A stretch of 8,333 nucleotides of DNA. Source: Armatimonadota bacterium. Lineage in GTDB: Bacteria; Vulcanimicrobiota; JACPDS01. The notes below the pieces were generated by a model that saw nothing but the letters and a program-made list of their open reading frames with translations, was not told where the DNA came from and did not search any database. The stretch spans positions 1 to 8,333 of the forward strand of contig JACPDS010000095.1 in assembly GCA_016183885.1 (NCBI GenBank). The letters run 5' to 3'. Within the stretch, counting starts at the first letter, position 1, and every line of letters starts with the position of its first letter. A program made the position numbers and the translations under genes. Of this stretch, positions 1-6,413 are shown piece by piece.

Positions 1-748
1 CCGAGGCTTGTTTAGTATTTGGATTGATTAAGGAGTAATCTTCTCCGCTTATTACTTTTCGCATAAATTCTTCAGTAATTCCTACCGATAAATTAAAATT
101 ATTAAGTTGTTTAAGATCTCGTTTAGCGGTGATAAATTCTAAAATATCAGGATGGTCAACATTTAAAATAGCCATATTAGCTCCCCGCCGAGTGCCTCCT
201 TGTTTTACCACATCGGTAGCGGCATTAAAGACCTGCATAAAAGATAAAGGGCCGCTGGCGACCCCTCCCGTAGAAGCTACCCGGTCATTTTTAGGGCGCA
301 GACTGCTGAAAGAAAATCCTGTTCCGCCGCCGCTTTTATGAATCAAAGCTGTACTTTTAACCGCTTCAAAAATAGAATCCATTGAATCTTCTACCGGCAA
401 AACAAAACAAGCTGAGAGCTGCTGTAATTCTCTTCCAGCATTCATTAAAGTTGGAGAATTGGGAAGAAATTCAAAATTAGTCATCATTTGATAAAATTGG
501 AGAGCTTTATCTTCTACATTAGCCCAAGGGTCATAAATTAAATCAGCCGAGGCAATATTATAAGCTATTCTCCAGAACATATCTTCAGGAGTTTCGTAAG
601 GCGCGCCATTTTGATCTTTTTTTAAATAACGTTTTTCAATTATTTTTTTAGCGGTATTATTTAAATTAATTTTATCTTTTTTATATTTTTCTCCAATTTT
701 TTGAATTATTTTTTCATCTTTTAAATTTAATTCCTGCCAGCCGCTCAC
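1..748 (-). CDS. nrdJ: Adenosylcobalamin-dependent (class II) ribonucleotide reductase, N-terminal part (3' end outside window)
   Basis: This enzyme reduces ribonucleotides to deoxyribonucleotides for DNA synthesis, using coenzyme B12 as radical source. Only the first 249 residues are in the window, read by translating the minus strand. The GTG at 748-746 is taken as start because an in-frame TAG lies six codons upstream and GGTGA, matching the anti-Shine-Dalgarno, sits just before it. Family signatures seen: PNSPTLMNAG just ahead of the redox Cys114 (in SACFVLP), the glycine-rich HKSGGGTGFSFS (about 137-148), and GGTRRGANM (184-192), followed by HPDILEFI. These match the 10-stranded barrel of NrdJ proteins such as the Thermotoga enzyme. 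There is no room for an N-terminal ATP-cone, so allosteric activity control by that domain is absent. The finger-loop radical cysteine, the N-C-E catalytic residues and the B12 site lie beyond the window. Class II is chosen over class I from overall resemblance. Its promoter carries NrdR-type boxes. Confidence 0.93.
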   Translation of the reverse strand, partial: MSGWQELNLKDEKIIQKIGEKYKKDKINLNNTAKKIIEKRYLKKDQNGAPYETPEDMFWRIAYNIASADLIYDPWANVEDKALQFYQMMTNFEFLPNSPTLMNAGRELQQLSACFVLPVEDSMDSIFEAVKSTALIHKSGGGTGFSFSSLRPKNDRVASTGGVASGPLSFMQVFNAATDVVKQGGTRRGANMAILNVDHPDILEFITAKRDLKQLNNFNLSVGITEEFMRKVISGEDYSLINPNTKQAS

Positions 749-797
749 TCTTTCACCCGCTTTCTAAATTTAAAAATTTTAAAAATAATATGAACCC

Positions 798-826
798 ATT
801 TTAACATATTTAATTTTTTATGTCAA
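798..826 (-). promoter_or_regulatory. Housekeeping-sigma promoter of nrdJ, extended -10
   Basis: On the minus strand a perfect -35 TTGACA (826-821) and a -10 TAAAAT (803-798) are separated by exactly 17 bp. The bases before the -10 read ATGT, giving a TG-extended -10. Transcription should start near 791, leaving a leader of about 43 bases before the GTG start at 748. The -35 overlaps the nearer NrdR-type box, so a repressor bound there would block polymerase. Confidence 0.82.
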
Positions 827-869
827 CTAAATATAGTATTAAAAATGCAAAAAATACTATATTTAGTAT
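824..869 (-). promoter_or_regulatory. Tandem NrdR boxes controlling nrdJ
   Basis: Two 16-bp sites (824-839 and 854-869) have cores CTAAATATAG (827-836) and CTATATTTAG (857-866). Each differs at one position from the NrdR-box core CWATATATWG. Their centres are 30 bp apart, close to three helical turns, which is the usual arrangement of paired NrdR boxes upstream of bacterial nrd operons. The nearer box overlaps the -35 hexamer of the nrdJ promoter. Together the arms form a perfect 15-bp inverted repeat (826-840 with 853-867) around a 12-base spacer. NrdR is the zinc-finger/ATP-cone repressor of ribonucleotide reductase genes; its own gene is not in this window. The box identity is inferred from sequence, position and spacing. 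Confidence 0.8.
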
Positions 870-870
870 A

Positions 871-919
871 AAAAATAAAAAAATTAAGCCATTTAAAAAT
901 ATTCTAAATGACTTAATTT
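871..919 (-). terminator. Intrinsic terminator of the small-gene operon
   Basis: Read on the minus strand, bases 919-905 and 895-881 pair into a 15-bp stem with one G-U pair and a 9-base loop. A nearly pure T run (880-871, TTTTATTTTT) follows directly. The stem is A+T-rich but long. It lies 41 bases past the stop codon of the 960-1331 gene and insulates that operon from the NrdR/nrdJ promoter region downstream. Confidence 0.75.
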
Positions 920-959
920 CTAGGGAAAGTTTAATTATTTCTTAATAAATGGAAAATTT

Positions 960-1331
960 CTATTCTTTATAAGCTAAATAATAACATTCAGCTTGATTAA
1001 TTTTTAAATATTTTTGTCCTAAAGTATTGCCGCTGGTAAGTTTCATTCCCCGGCGATTATTAATATAAACTAAATTTACGGTATTATCTATCCTGCCGCG
1101 GGAAGCCGCCATATTAATTTGACCTTCTAAGCTTACTCTTACATTATCTTGCTGCCAAGGAGATTTAATATAATTAATAGCTTGACTGGCTGGAGCTTGT
1201 TGAGCGGTTTCTGAAGGAGCGCCTACCGAAACACTGTCAATTCCCTTTCTTACTTGAAAATTAGGTTTCTTTCTAAGTTGAGTAATATCTTGAATTTCCT
1301 GGGCTTCTCTTTTTCTTTTATCATCAGGCAT
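960..1331 (-). CDS. Hypothetical protein, paralogue of its upstream neighbour
   Basis: I do not recognise this 123-residue protein. It has no signal peptide or membrane segment. The N-terminal third is highly charged and likely helical (about residues 4-30), followed by DSVSVG (32-37), a Ala/Gln/Pro/Ser-rich linker (about 38-52), and a C-terminal part that alternates polar and hydrophobic residues as a beta-rich domain would. The motif KREAQEIQDI...KPxF...DSVSVG recurs in the 90-residue product of the gene just upstream, as does a later W...VRVSLE segment, so the two are paralogues. The start is well supported: AAGAGGTG (1346-1339) sits 7 bases before the ATG. It lies 25 bases after the neighbour's stop, is probably co-transcribed with it, and is followed by a clear terminator. 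A structural, adaptor or regulatory protein are all possible; the sequence does not decide. Confidence 0.75.
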   Translation of the reverse strand: MPDDKRKREAQEIQDITQLRKKPNFQVRKGIDSVSVGAPSETAQQAPASQAINYIKSPWQQDNVRVSLEGQINMAASRGRIDNTVNLVYINNRRGMKLTSGNTLGQKYLKINQAECYYLAYKE

Positions 1332-1356
1332 TACTTAACACCTCTTAAAAGATTAT

Positions 1357-1629
1357 TTATATAATATTAGTTTTATGTTTTTGTTCTTCCTCTAATAGCG
1401 CTTTAGCGTCTAAAGAAAGTGAAATTTTATCTTCTAAATTATCCCAATAATTAAATTTATTTAAGCTGCCTTGCAAATTAGAAAGTTTTGAAATCCCTCT
1501 TTGAGGATTAATTTCTTTTGAATCTCCAATAGAAACCGAATCCATGTCCTGATTAAAAAACGCAGGTTTAGAACTTATTTTGGCAATATCTTTAATTTCT
1601 TCAGATTCTCTTTTATTTAAAAAAGCCAT
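1357..1629 (-). CDS. Hypothetical protein, first gene of a paralogous pair
   Basis: This 90-residue protein has no recognisable family. It is polar, without signal peptide, transmembrane helix or cysteine. Residues 6-35 carry the motif shared with the downstream protein: KRExxEIxDI (6-15), KPxF (21-24) and DSVSIG (30-35). A second shared segment is the single Trp followed by ISLSLD in the C-terminal half. The last third is charged and predicted helical (ALLEEEQKHK). GAGATG (1639-1634) lies four bases before the ATG, a short but usable ribosome-binding site, and an extended -10 promoter lies just upstream. It is the promoter-proximal gene of a two-gene minus-strand operon. The conserved N-terminal motif with divergent C-termini suggests a common binding or targeting segment, which is inference only. 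Confidence 0.72.
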   Translation of the reverse strand: MAFLNKRESEEIKDIAKISSKPAFFNQDMDSVSIGDSKEINPQRGISKLSNLQGSLNKFNYWDNLEDKISLSLDAKALLEEEQKHKTNII

Positions 1630-1649
1630 TTTTCATCTCTTTTATTTTT

Positions 1650-1658
1650 ATTATAACA
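1650..1658 (-). promoter_or_regulatory. Extended -10 promoter of the small-gene operon
   Basis: The minus strand reads TGTTATAAT (1658-1650): a consensus TATAAT with a TG extension, within a longer TATGTTATAAT. No good -35 lies 16-18 bp upstream (the bases there read ACACAT), which extended -10 promoters tolerate. The start point would be near 1643, giving a leader of about 14 bases that still contains GAGATG. Confidence 0.6.
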
Positions 1659-1810
1659 TACTTTATCCGGCAATGTGTTAAAAAAATGTAAAAATATTGT
1701 TAAATATTTATTAAATCTAGTTCATTAAAAGTAAATTATAAGATTTAGCAGGTTTTTAAATGATAGTTTTTTATGATTAATTTATTTCCTAATAAGAAGG
1801 ATTTTTATTT

Positions 1811-1839
1811 TTGCGAAACGAAATATCAAGAAATATAAA
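1811..1839 (+). promoter_or_regulatory. Probable promoter of the TPR gene
   Basis: TTGCGA (1811-1816) and TATAAA (1834-1839) are separated by 17 bp and point at the TPR gene. Transcription would begin near 1846, and the leader would carry GAGGTG (1861-1866), eight bases before the ATG at 1875. The rest of the 1630-1874 gap is A+T-rich and shows me no further gene, terminator or repeat beyond the divergent promoter at 1650-1658. Confidence 0.5.
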
Positions 1840-1874
1840 ATGTAAAATATATTAACAAGCGAGGTGTTTAAATT

Positions 1875-3437
1875 ATGAATCTTAAAAAAAGAATTATATT
1901 TACGGCAATTATCTTGATTTTATTTGTAAATTTACTGCCCGCAAAATCACAAACTATGGAGGAATGGTTTGATAAGGGGCTTAATTCTTATAAGCAGGGA
2001 AAATATGAGGAAGCCGTTTGGTATTTTGACAAAGCAATCCAGATCAATCCTTCTACTCGAGATGCCTGGTTTAATAAAGGATTAGCTTTAGGTCAGCTTA
2101 AGAGATATGAGGAAGCTGTTCAATCTTATGATAAAGCTCTTCAAATTGACCCTAAAGATTCCGGCGCCTGGCGGAATAAAGGATGGGCATTAAATCAGCT
2201 TAAGAGATACGAAGAAGCGATTGTATGTTTTGACAAATCCCTGGAAATTAATCCGGATAATGTTTATGCATGGAATAATAAGGGAAGGTCTTTATATTTG
2301 CTTAAGAGATACGAAGAAGCGATTGTATGTTTTAATAAAGCTCTGGAATTTAAACCAGCAGATGGGGACGCCTGGTATTATAAAGGACTTACCTTAAAGG
2401 ATCTTAAGAGATATGAAGAAGCTATTACATGTTTTAATAAAGCTGTTGAGATTAATTCAAAAGATATCGATGCCTGGTATTATAAAGGATATTCCTTAGG
2501 TCAGCTTAAAAGATACGAGGAAGCTGTTTTAAGTTTTGATAAAGCCCTGGAGATTAATTCAAGAGATGCTGATTCATGGTATTTTAAAGGGACTGCCTTA
2601 AAGGATCTTAAGAGATACGAAGAAGCGATTATAAGTTTTGACAAAGCCCTGGAAATTAATCCAAAAGATATTGACGCCTGGTATTATAAAGGATATTCCT
2701 TGGGAGAGCTTAAGAAGTATGAGGAAGCCGTTCAATCTTACGATAAGGTTATTCAGATTAACCCTAAAGATTCCGGCGCATGGCGGAATAAAGGATGGGC
2801 ATTAAATCAGCTTAAGAGATATGAAGAAGCGATTGTAAGTTTTGACAAATCCCTGGAAATTAATCCGGATAATGTTTATGCATGGAATAATAAGGGAAGA
2901 TCTTTATATTTGCTTAAGAGATACGAAGAAGCGATTGTATGTTTCAATAAAGCCCTGGAGTTTAAACCAACGGATGCCGACGCCTGGTATTATAAGGGAA
3001 TTGCTTTAAAGAAACTTAAGAAATATGAAGAAGCGATTGTATGTTTTGACAAAACTTTGGAAATTAACCCAAAAGACAGCAATGCTTTATTTCAGAAGGG
3101 TTATTCTTTAGGCGAACTTGGCAAGCATGAGGAAGCTATGCAGGCTTATGATAAGACAGTTCAGGTTGACCCAAAATATTCCACCGCATGGGAGAATAAA
3201 GGATGGGAATTAAGCCAGCTTAAGAGATATGATGAAGCGCTTAAGTATTATGATAAAGCTCTGGAAATAGATCCAAAAGACAGTAATTGCTGGAATAATA
3301 AAGGATTAGCTTTAATGCAGCTTAAAAGATATAAAGAAGCTCTTAAATGTTTTGATGAGGCAGTAAAGATTGATCCAAATTTTAAGGAAGCTCTTGAAAA
3401 TAAGCAAGACGCTATTAAAGCCATAGGCGGGAAGTAA
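1875..3437 (+). CDS. Secreted protein of fourteen tandem TPR repeats
   Basis: This 520-residue protein begins with a Sec signal peptide: basic MNLKKR, a hydrophobic core of about 14 residues, then LPAKSQ with likely cleavage near residue 25. It is not a lipoprotein, as there is no lipobox cysteine. The rest is an uninterrupted TPR solenoid: fourteen 34-residue units covering residues 29-504 without an inserted or missing residue, then a 16-residue capping helix (505-520). The unit approximates AWxNKGxALxxLKRYEEA followed by xxxFDKALEINPKD, with the TPR-typical small and aromatic positions kept. Such arrays bind peptides or proteins and act as scaffolds; no catalytic domain is present, so the partner is unknown. 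Export suggests work in the periplasm or at the cell surface. Units 3-4 are nearly identical to units 9-10, showing recent internal duplication. GAGGTG (1861-1866) fixes the start. The gene stands alone between a divergent operon and a convergent gene. Confidence 0.9.
   Translation: MNLKKRIIFTAIILILFVNLLPAKSQTMEEWFDKGLNSYKQGKYEEAVWYFDKAIQINPSTRDAWFNKGLALGQLKRYEEAVQSYDKALQIDPKDSGAWRNKGWALNQLKRYEEAIVCFDKSLEINPDNVYAWNNKGRSLYLLKRYEEAIVCFNKALEFKPADGDAWYYKGLTLKDLKRYEEAITCFNKAVEINSKDIDAWYYKGYSLGQLKRYEEAVLSFDKALEINSRDADSWYFKGTALKDLKRYEEAIISFDKALEINPKDIDAWYYKGYSLGELKKYEEAVQSYDKVIQINPKDSGAWRNKGWALNQLKRYEEAIVSFDKSLEINPDNVYAWNNKGRSLYLLKRYEEAIVCFNKALEFKPTDADAWYYKGIALKKLKKYEEAIVCFDKTLEINPKDSNALFQKGYSLGELGKHEEAMQAYDKTVQVDPKYSTAWENKGWELSQLKRYDEALKYYDKALEIDPKDSNCWNNKGLALMQLKRYKEALKCFDEAVKIDPNFKEALENKQDAIKAIGGK
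2151..2357 (+). repeat. Internal DNA repeat, first copy (TPR units 2 end to 4)
   Basis: This stretch matches 2763-2969 at an offset of exactly 612 bp, which is six TPR units of 102 bp. By eye about seven bases differ over about 207, and in the encoded stretch from GAWRNKG to LEFKP only one residue changes (Cys to Ser). Other TPR units of the gene are clearly more diverged. Confidence 0.9.
2763..2969 (+). repeat. Internal DNA repeat, second copy (TPR units 8 end to 10)
   Basis: This is the second copy of the 2151-2357 segment, in the same frame and orientation, 612 bp downstream. Similarity weakens but continues on both sides (units 2 and 5 against units 8 and 11). That is what a six-unit duplication later eroded, or partly homogenised by gene conversion, would leave. 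Confidence 0.9.
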
Positions 3438-3461
3438 GGAACTTTAGCAGGGTTTATATTT

Positions 3462-3495
3462 TAATGCAGTTGATTTTTAAAAATCAACTGCATTA
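3462..3495. terminator. Perfect palindrome between convergent genes, probable terminator
   Basis: Bases 3462-3478 and 3479-3495 are exact reverse complements (17 + 17), centred on TTTTTAAAAA with GCAGTTGA in the arm. It lies 24 bases after the TPR gene stop and 15 bases before the stop of the minus-strand gene. On the plus strand it is followed by a moderately T-rich TTTGATTATT, so it should terminate the TPR transcript. The minus-strand side lacks a clean T run, so bidirectional use is possible but weaker. Confidence 0.65.
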
Positions 3496-3510
3496 TTTGA
3501 TTATTCGGGG

Positions 3511-5646
3511 CTAATTTTCCAGATATTCTATTTCTATTTCATCCGAATCAGTTTTTAAGAGTTTTCCCTCTTTAGTTATCCAGAAAATTATATTTTGATT
3601 ATTTAAATTAAATTCTCCCGATAAGGCTTGATATTCTTTTTGATTAATTTTTATTTTTTCCGGTTCTTTAAGATTAATTTCTAGATTTTTAATTTCCCGA
3701 GTTTCGGGAATAAAAATAGATAAATTGTATTTTTTCCCCATTTGAATTTCAGGAATTTGTCCCAAAATTAAAGCTAAAGCAGAAGGAAAGTTTTTTTCAT
3801 AAAGATAAACTCCTCTTGGCACAGGTAAAGTAAATTCATTTTGATTTTTTATTAAATTAACTTCATTTTTCTGGAAATTATATTCTTCATGGCTTTCTTT
3901 TCCTAAAAATAAATTTTTTATCTTAAAATTAAGCGGTAAGCCTTCAGGAGTAAGATAAAATTTCATTTGAGCTTGATAAAGAGTATTATCAGAAGTTTTT
4001 AAATTTAATTCGCTTTCTAAGAGATAAGATTCCTCTTCTTTTAAGAAAGTAATTTCTTTTAATTTTATTTTTTCTTTTCCAATAATTTCTCCTTTATTTT
4101 TTATTTGATAAATTCTTTCTTCGCCTATTTTCCAGCTTAATTCTTTTTTAAGATAAGGCAATGTTTCAGCCAGTCTGGGGGCATAATCTAAAACTTTAAT
4201 TTTTGGGCCGCTTAAATCGCCTTCTTCCCAAAGATAAATATGCAGGGCGCTTAACTTTCCTATTTCTTCATAAGCGGGATCAACCGCTGTCCAGCCCTCT
4301 TTACTAATATAAACTTCCAGCCAGTAATGGGGTATGAATAATCCATTGGCATAAATTAATCCCCCCGCTGTTTTTGCCGGAATTCCCAAAGAGCGGCAAA
4401 AAGCTGTCATTAAATAAGCTATACCTTCGCTATTTCCAATTTTATTTTCCAGGGTTAATTTAGCGGAAGGAAGAGTTTGGTTAATTTTGATTTCTTCTTT
4501 AATCCATTTAATTAATTTATTTACCGCAGATTTAGCATCTGTACTTTTCCATGTAATATTTTGAGCTTTTGTTTTGATTTCAGAATTATCAGATTCAATT
4601 TTAAATTGGCTTTTTAAATAATTGTCAAAATTTTTAAAATCTTCTTTAATGGGAAAAGAAAAAGGAACAAATGAAGGATTTTGAGTTTTGATTTCCATTG
4701 TTCCTTTAATATGATTATCTTTTATTTCCCCGCTAAAATTTTGCGAAAATCCTAAAATTTGATGGTTTAATGATCCGGGCGGTTTTAAATTTAATTCAAT
4801 TTGAATTTTAAGATAATCCAAATTTTTAGGATAGGGAAGAAGGTAATTGCAGACCGCAACTCTTTTTTCCCAGAGATTCAAGCCGGAACTTTTTTTTATT
4901 TCTTCTTTAATGGAAGGAGCGGATAATTCAAAAGAAATTCCCCCGTTAATTTCTTCCACTTTAATTAAATCAAAAGATTTTTCTTCTAAATAAATTAAAC
5001 TTAAAGGTTTAGCGGCAGAAAGCGCGTAAACCAAGCAGGAATATTTTTTATTATTTATTTCTAAATTTTCTTTTTTTAAAAAATTAAAATTAATTTTTGC
5101 GGATTCTCTGGAAATTGGATCATAAATATAAATTTCGTTTATTTTTTCTTTAATTAATTGAGAGTAAATAAACCAGTTTTCCAAAAATGTGTCAATTTTT
5201 CCCCAGAGATTATTAATAAAAAGATAATGGGGGGAATTAAAAGTATTAAAAAAAGTCTGTAAATTTTTATCCCGAATATTTTTTTGAACTCCTAAAGATT
5301 CAGAAAAAAGAATTTGAATCTTAAGTTCTTGAGCTTTATTTTTTTGAAGAGCAGAAAAAAAAGAAGGAAGGAAATTTTTAGCGTTTATAACTGTTTCTGA
5401 TGCATAACTTAAATCTTCCGCTTCCCCCATTCCAATTTTTAAGCGTCCCACGGATTTAATCTGGTAAAATTCTTCTTTAGCCAGACGCATTTTTTTAGGG
5501 ATAGAATATTGCCACCAGCCAAAAGGATTCCCTTCCCATTTTAAAACAAAATATTTAATTTCTTTGGTTTTTAACTCAAAGGAAAAAGAAGATCCTAAAG
5601 AAGAAAAAAATATTAAAATTAAAAAAAATAGTTTAATTTTTCTCAT
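3511..5646 (-). CDS. Exported transglutaminase-like protein lacking the catalytic cysteine
   Basis: This 711-residue protein is counted from the ATG at 5646. A signal peptide (about 1-22) precedes a beta-rich module (about 35-242). After a linker comes a transglutaminase-like core (about 385-460) and a second beta-rich module (505-711) resembling the first. The core reads GNSEGIAY...RSLGIPAK, then PHYWLEVY, then GWTAVDPAY, which is the Cys-His-Asp signature of PF01841-type domains. His440 and Asp456 are present, but the cysteine position is Ser406 (AGC). Without the thiol, normal cysteine protease or transglutaminase chemistry is unlikely, so a binding role is the simplest reading. An in-frame TTG at 5685 would add 13 residues ahead of the signal peptide, but that TTG is the first codon-sized part of a -35 TTGACA, so I prefer the ATG. 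No Shine-Dalgarno precedes it. It follows a membrane-protein gene on the same strand. Confidence 0.82.
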   Translation of the reverse strand: MRKIKLFFLILIFFSSLGSSFSFELKTKEIKYFVLKWEGNPFGWWQYSIPKKMRLAKEEFYQIKSVGRLKIGMGEAEDLSYASETVINAKNFLPSFFSALQKNKAQELKIQILFSESLGVQKNIRDKNLQTFFNTFNSPHYLFINNLWGKIDTFLENWFIYSQLIKEKINEIYIYDPISRESAKINFNFLKKENLEINNKKYSCLVYALSAAKPLSLIYLEEKSFDLIKVEEINGGISFELSAPSIKEEIKKSSGLNLWEKRVAVCNYLLPYPKNLDYLKIQIELNLKPPGSLNHQILGFSQNFSGEIKDNHIKGTMEIKTQNPSFVPFSFPIKEDFKNFDNYLKSQFKIESDNSEIKTKAQNITWKSTDAKSAVNKLIKWIKEEIKINQTLPSAKLTLENKIGNSEGIAYLMTAFCRSLGIPAKTAGGLIYANGLFIPHYWLEVYISKEGWTAVDPAYEEIGKLSALHIYLWEEGDLSGPKIKVLDYAPRLAETLPYLKKELSWKIGEERIYQIKNKGEIIGKEKIKLKEITFLKEEESYLLESELNLKTSDNTLYQAQMKFYLTPEGLPLNFKIKNLFLGKESHEEYNFQKNEVNLIKNQNEFTLPVPRGVYLYEKNFPSALALILGQIPEIQMGKKYNLSIFIPETREIKNLEINLKEPEKIKINQKEYQALSGEFNLNNQNIIFWITKEGKLLKTDSDEIEIEYLEN

Positions 5647-5656
5647 CTGGCTTAAA

Positions 5657-5685
5657 ATTAAAACATATTTAAGTTTTCTTGTCAA
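5657..5685 (-). promoter_or_regulatory. Promoter of the transglutaminase-like gene, possibly leaderless
   Basis: The minus strand carries TTGACA (5685-5680), a 17-bp spacer ending in TATGT, and TTTAAT (5662-5657). That is a consensus -35 with a TG-extended -10. The expected start point, near 5650, is only about four bases from the ATG at 5646, so the transcript would have almost no leader. The promoter fills most of the short gap after the membrane-protein gene, so the second gene can be transcribed independently of the first. Confidence 0.72.
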
Positions 5686-5708
5686 ACAAAATGAAATGTT
5701 TTTATTCT

Positions 5709-6413
5709 TTAATCCGAAGGGATAGGCTGATTTTTAAAATAAGCTACAATTTTATCGGTTGTCCTTTCTTCCCCTTCCGGAACCGCCAGCTTAACATTAT
5801 TTTTTTCGCCTTTAAATATTAAGAAAGACGGTGTTCCAACCTGTAAAGCTACTTTTTCTATTTTATTTTTTGAATTTAAGAATTTAAAATCAAATGCTGT
5901 ATAGTCGCCATTAGTATAGTAAACTCCAAAAGGCGTAATATAAGCTTCTTTTTCTGAAATATATTTATCTTGGCCGTACTTAAAATAAATTAGAATAATT
6001 ATTATGAAAGTTAATAATATTATTAAGAGCGTAAGATTTAAGACCGCAATGTTTTTTGGAGGATTGATTATATAATTTATATAGTTAATAATGATTAAGA
6101 ATAAAAAAAGAAGGGCCAGCATAATTTTTAAATTGGATTTAGGGGCTAAACAATATTTCCACCATGTGTCAAAATCATATTCCCAGCAGACTAATAAATT
6201 TTCTTTTTTTAATAAAATTTTATCTAAATTTTTAGTTTCCTTTAAAAAAATGAATATACCGTTAATACTAAGAGTTAAGGCAAGGAAGCTATAAGCAAAT
6301 GCGGTTTTTATATGCCAATTAATCGCAAGAATCATAAGCAGAAGTCCTATAATAGTCAGCCATACATTGAATATGAGATCGAGAGAATTATATCTTATTA
6401 GATTTTTAAACAT
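5709..6413 (-). CDS. Conserved-type membrane protein with four helices and a C-terminal soluble domain
   Basis: This 234-residue protein has two hydrophobic hairpins: helices at about 15-31 and 36-57, then 96-117 and 123-144. A soluble loop (58-95) between them contains LLVCWEYDFDTWWKYC. The C-terminal 85 residues are soluble and beta-rich (AYITPFGVYYTNGDY), ending in VPEGEERTTDKIVAYF. No signal peptide, catalytic motif or named family is evident. From memory the W-Y...W loop and a terminal VP.GEE segment recur in uncharacterised membrane proteins of several phyla, but I cannot verify this here. The start ATG has no Shine-Dalgarno; a TATAGT (6443-6438) about 25 bases upstream could be its -10. 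It is divergent from the menaquinone operon and is followed at once by the transglutaminase-like gene on the same strand, so some co-transcription is likely. Function unknown. Confidence 0.78.
   Translation of the reverse strand: MFKNLIRYNSLDLIFNVWLTIIGLLLMILAINWHIKTAFAYSFLALTLSINGIFIFLKETKNLDKILLKKENLLVCWEYDFDTWWKYCLAPKSNLKIMLALLFLFLIIINYINYIINPPKNIAVLNLTLLIILLTFIIIILIYFKYGQDKYISEKEAYITPFGVYYTNGDYTAFDFKFLNSKNKIEKVALQVGTPSFLIFKGEKNNVKLAVPEGEERTTDKIVAYFKNQPIPSD

Noticed and set aside
129..341. Plus-strand open frame of 70 codons
   Set aside because: It lies wholly opposite the strongly conserved nrdJ coding region, has no family resemblance, and is a shadow frame.
826..867. Perfect 15-bp inverted repeat read as a terminator hairpin
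   Set aside because: Each arm is itself close to an NrdR-box palindrome, the pair sits across a -35 element rather than after a stop codon, and the true terminator with a T run lies next to it at 871-919.
1950..3430. Regularly spaced DNA repeats as a possible CRISPR or other repeat array
   Set aside because: The 102-bp period is in frame with one open reading frame and encodes standard 34-residue TPR units.
3511..5685. Long form of the transglutaminase-like protein starting at TTG 5685
   Set aside because: The TTG belongs to a -35 box and the 13 extra residues would precede a complete signal peptide, so the ATG at 5646 is preferred.
6091..6294. Plus-strand open frame of 67 codons
   Set aside because: It is antisense to the hydrophobic membrane protein gene and has no ribosome-binding site or recognisable content; a shadow frame.
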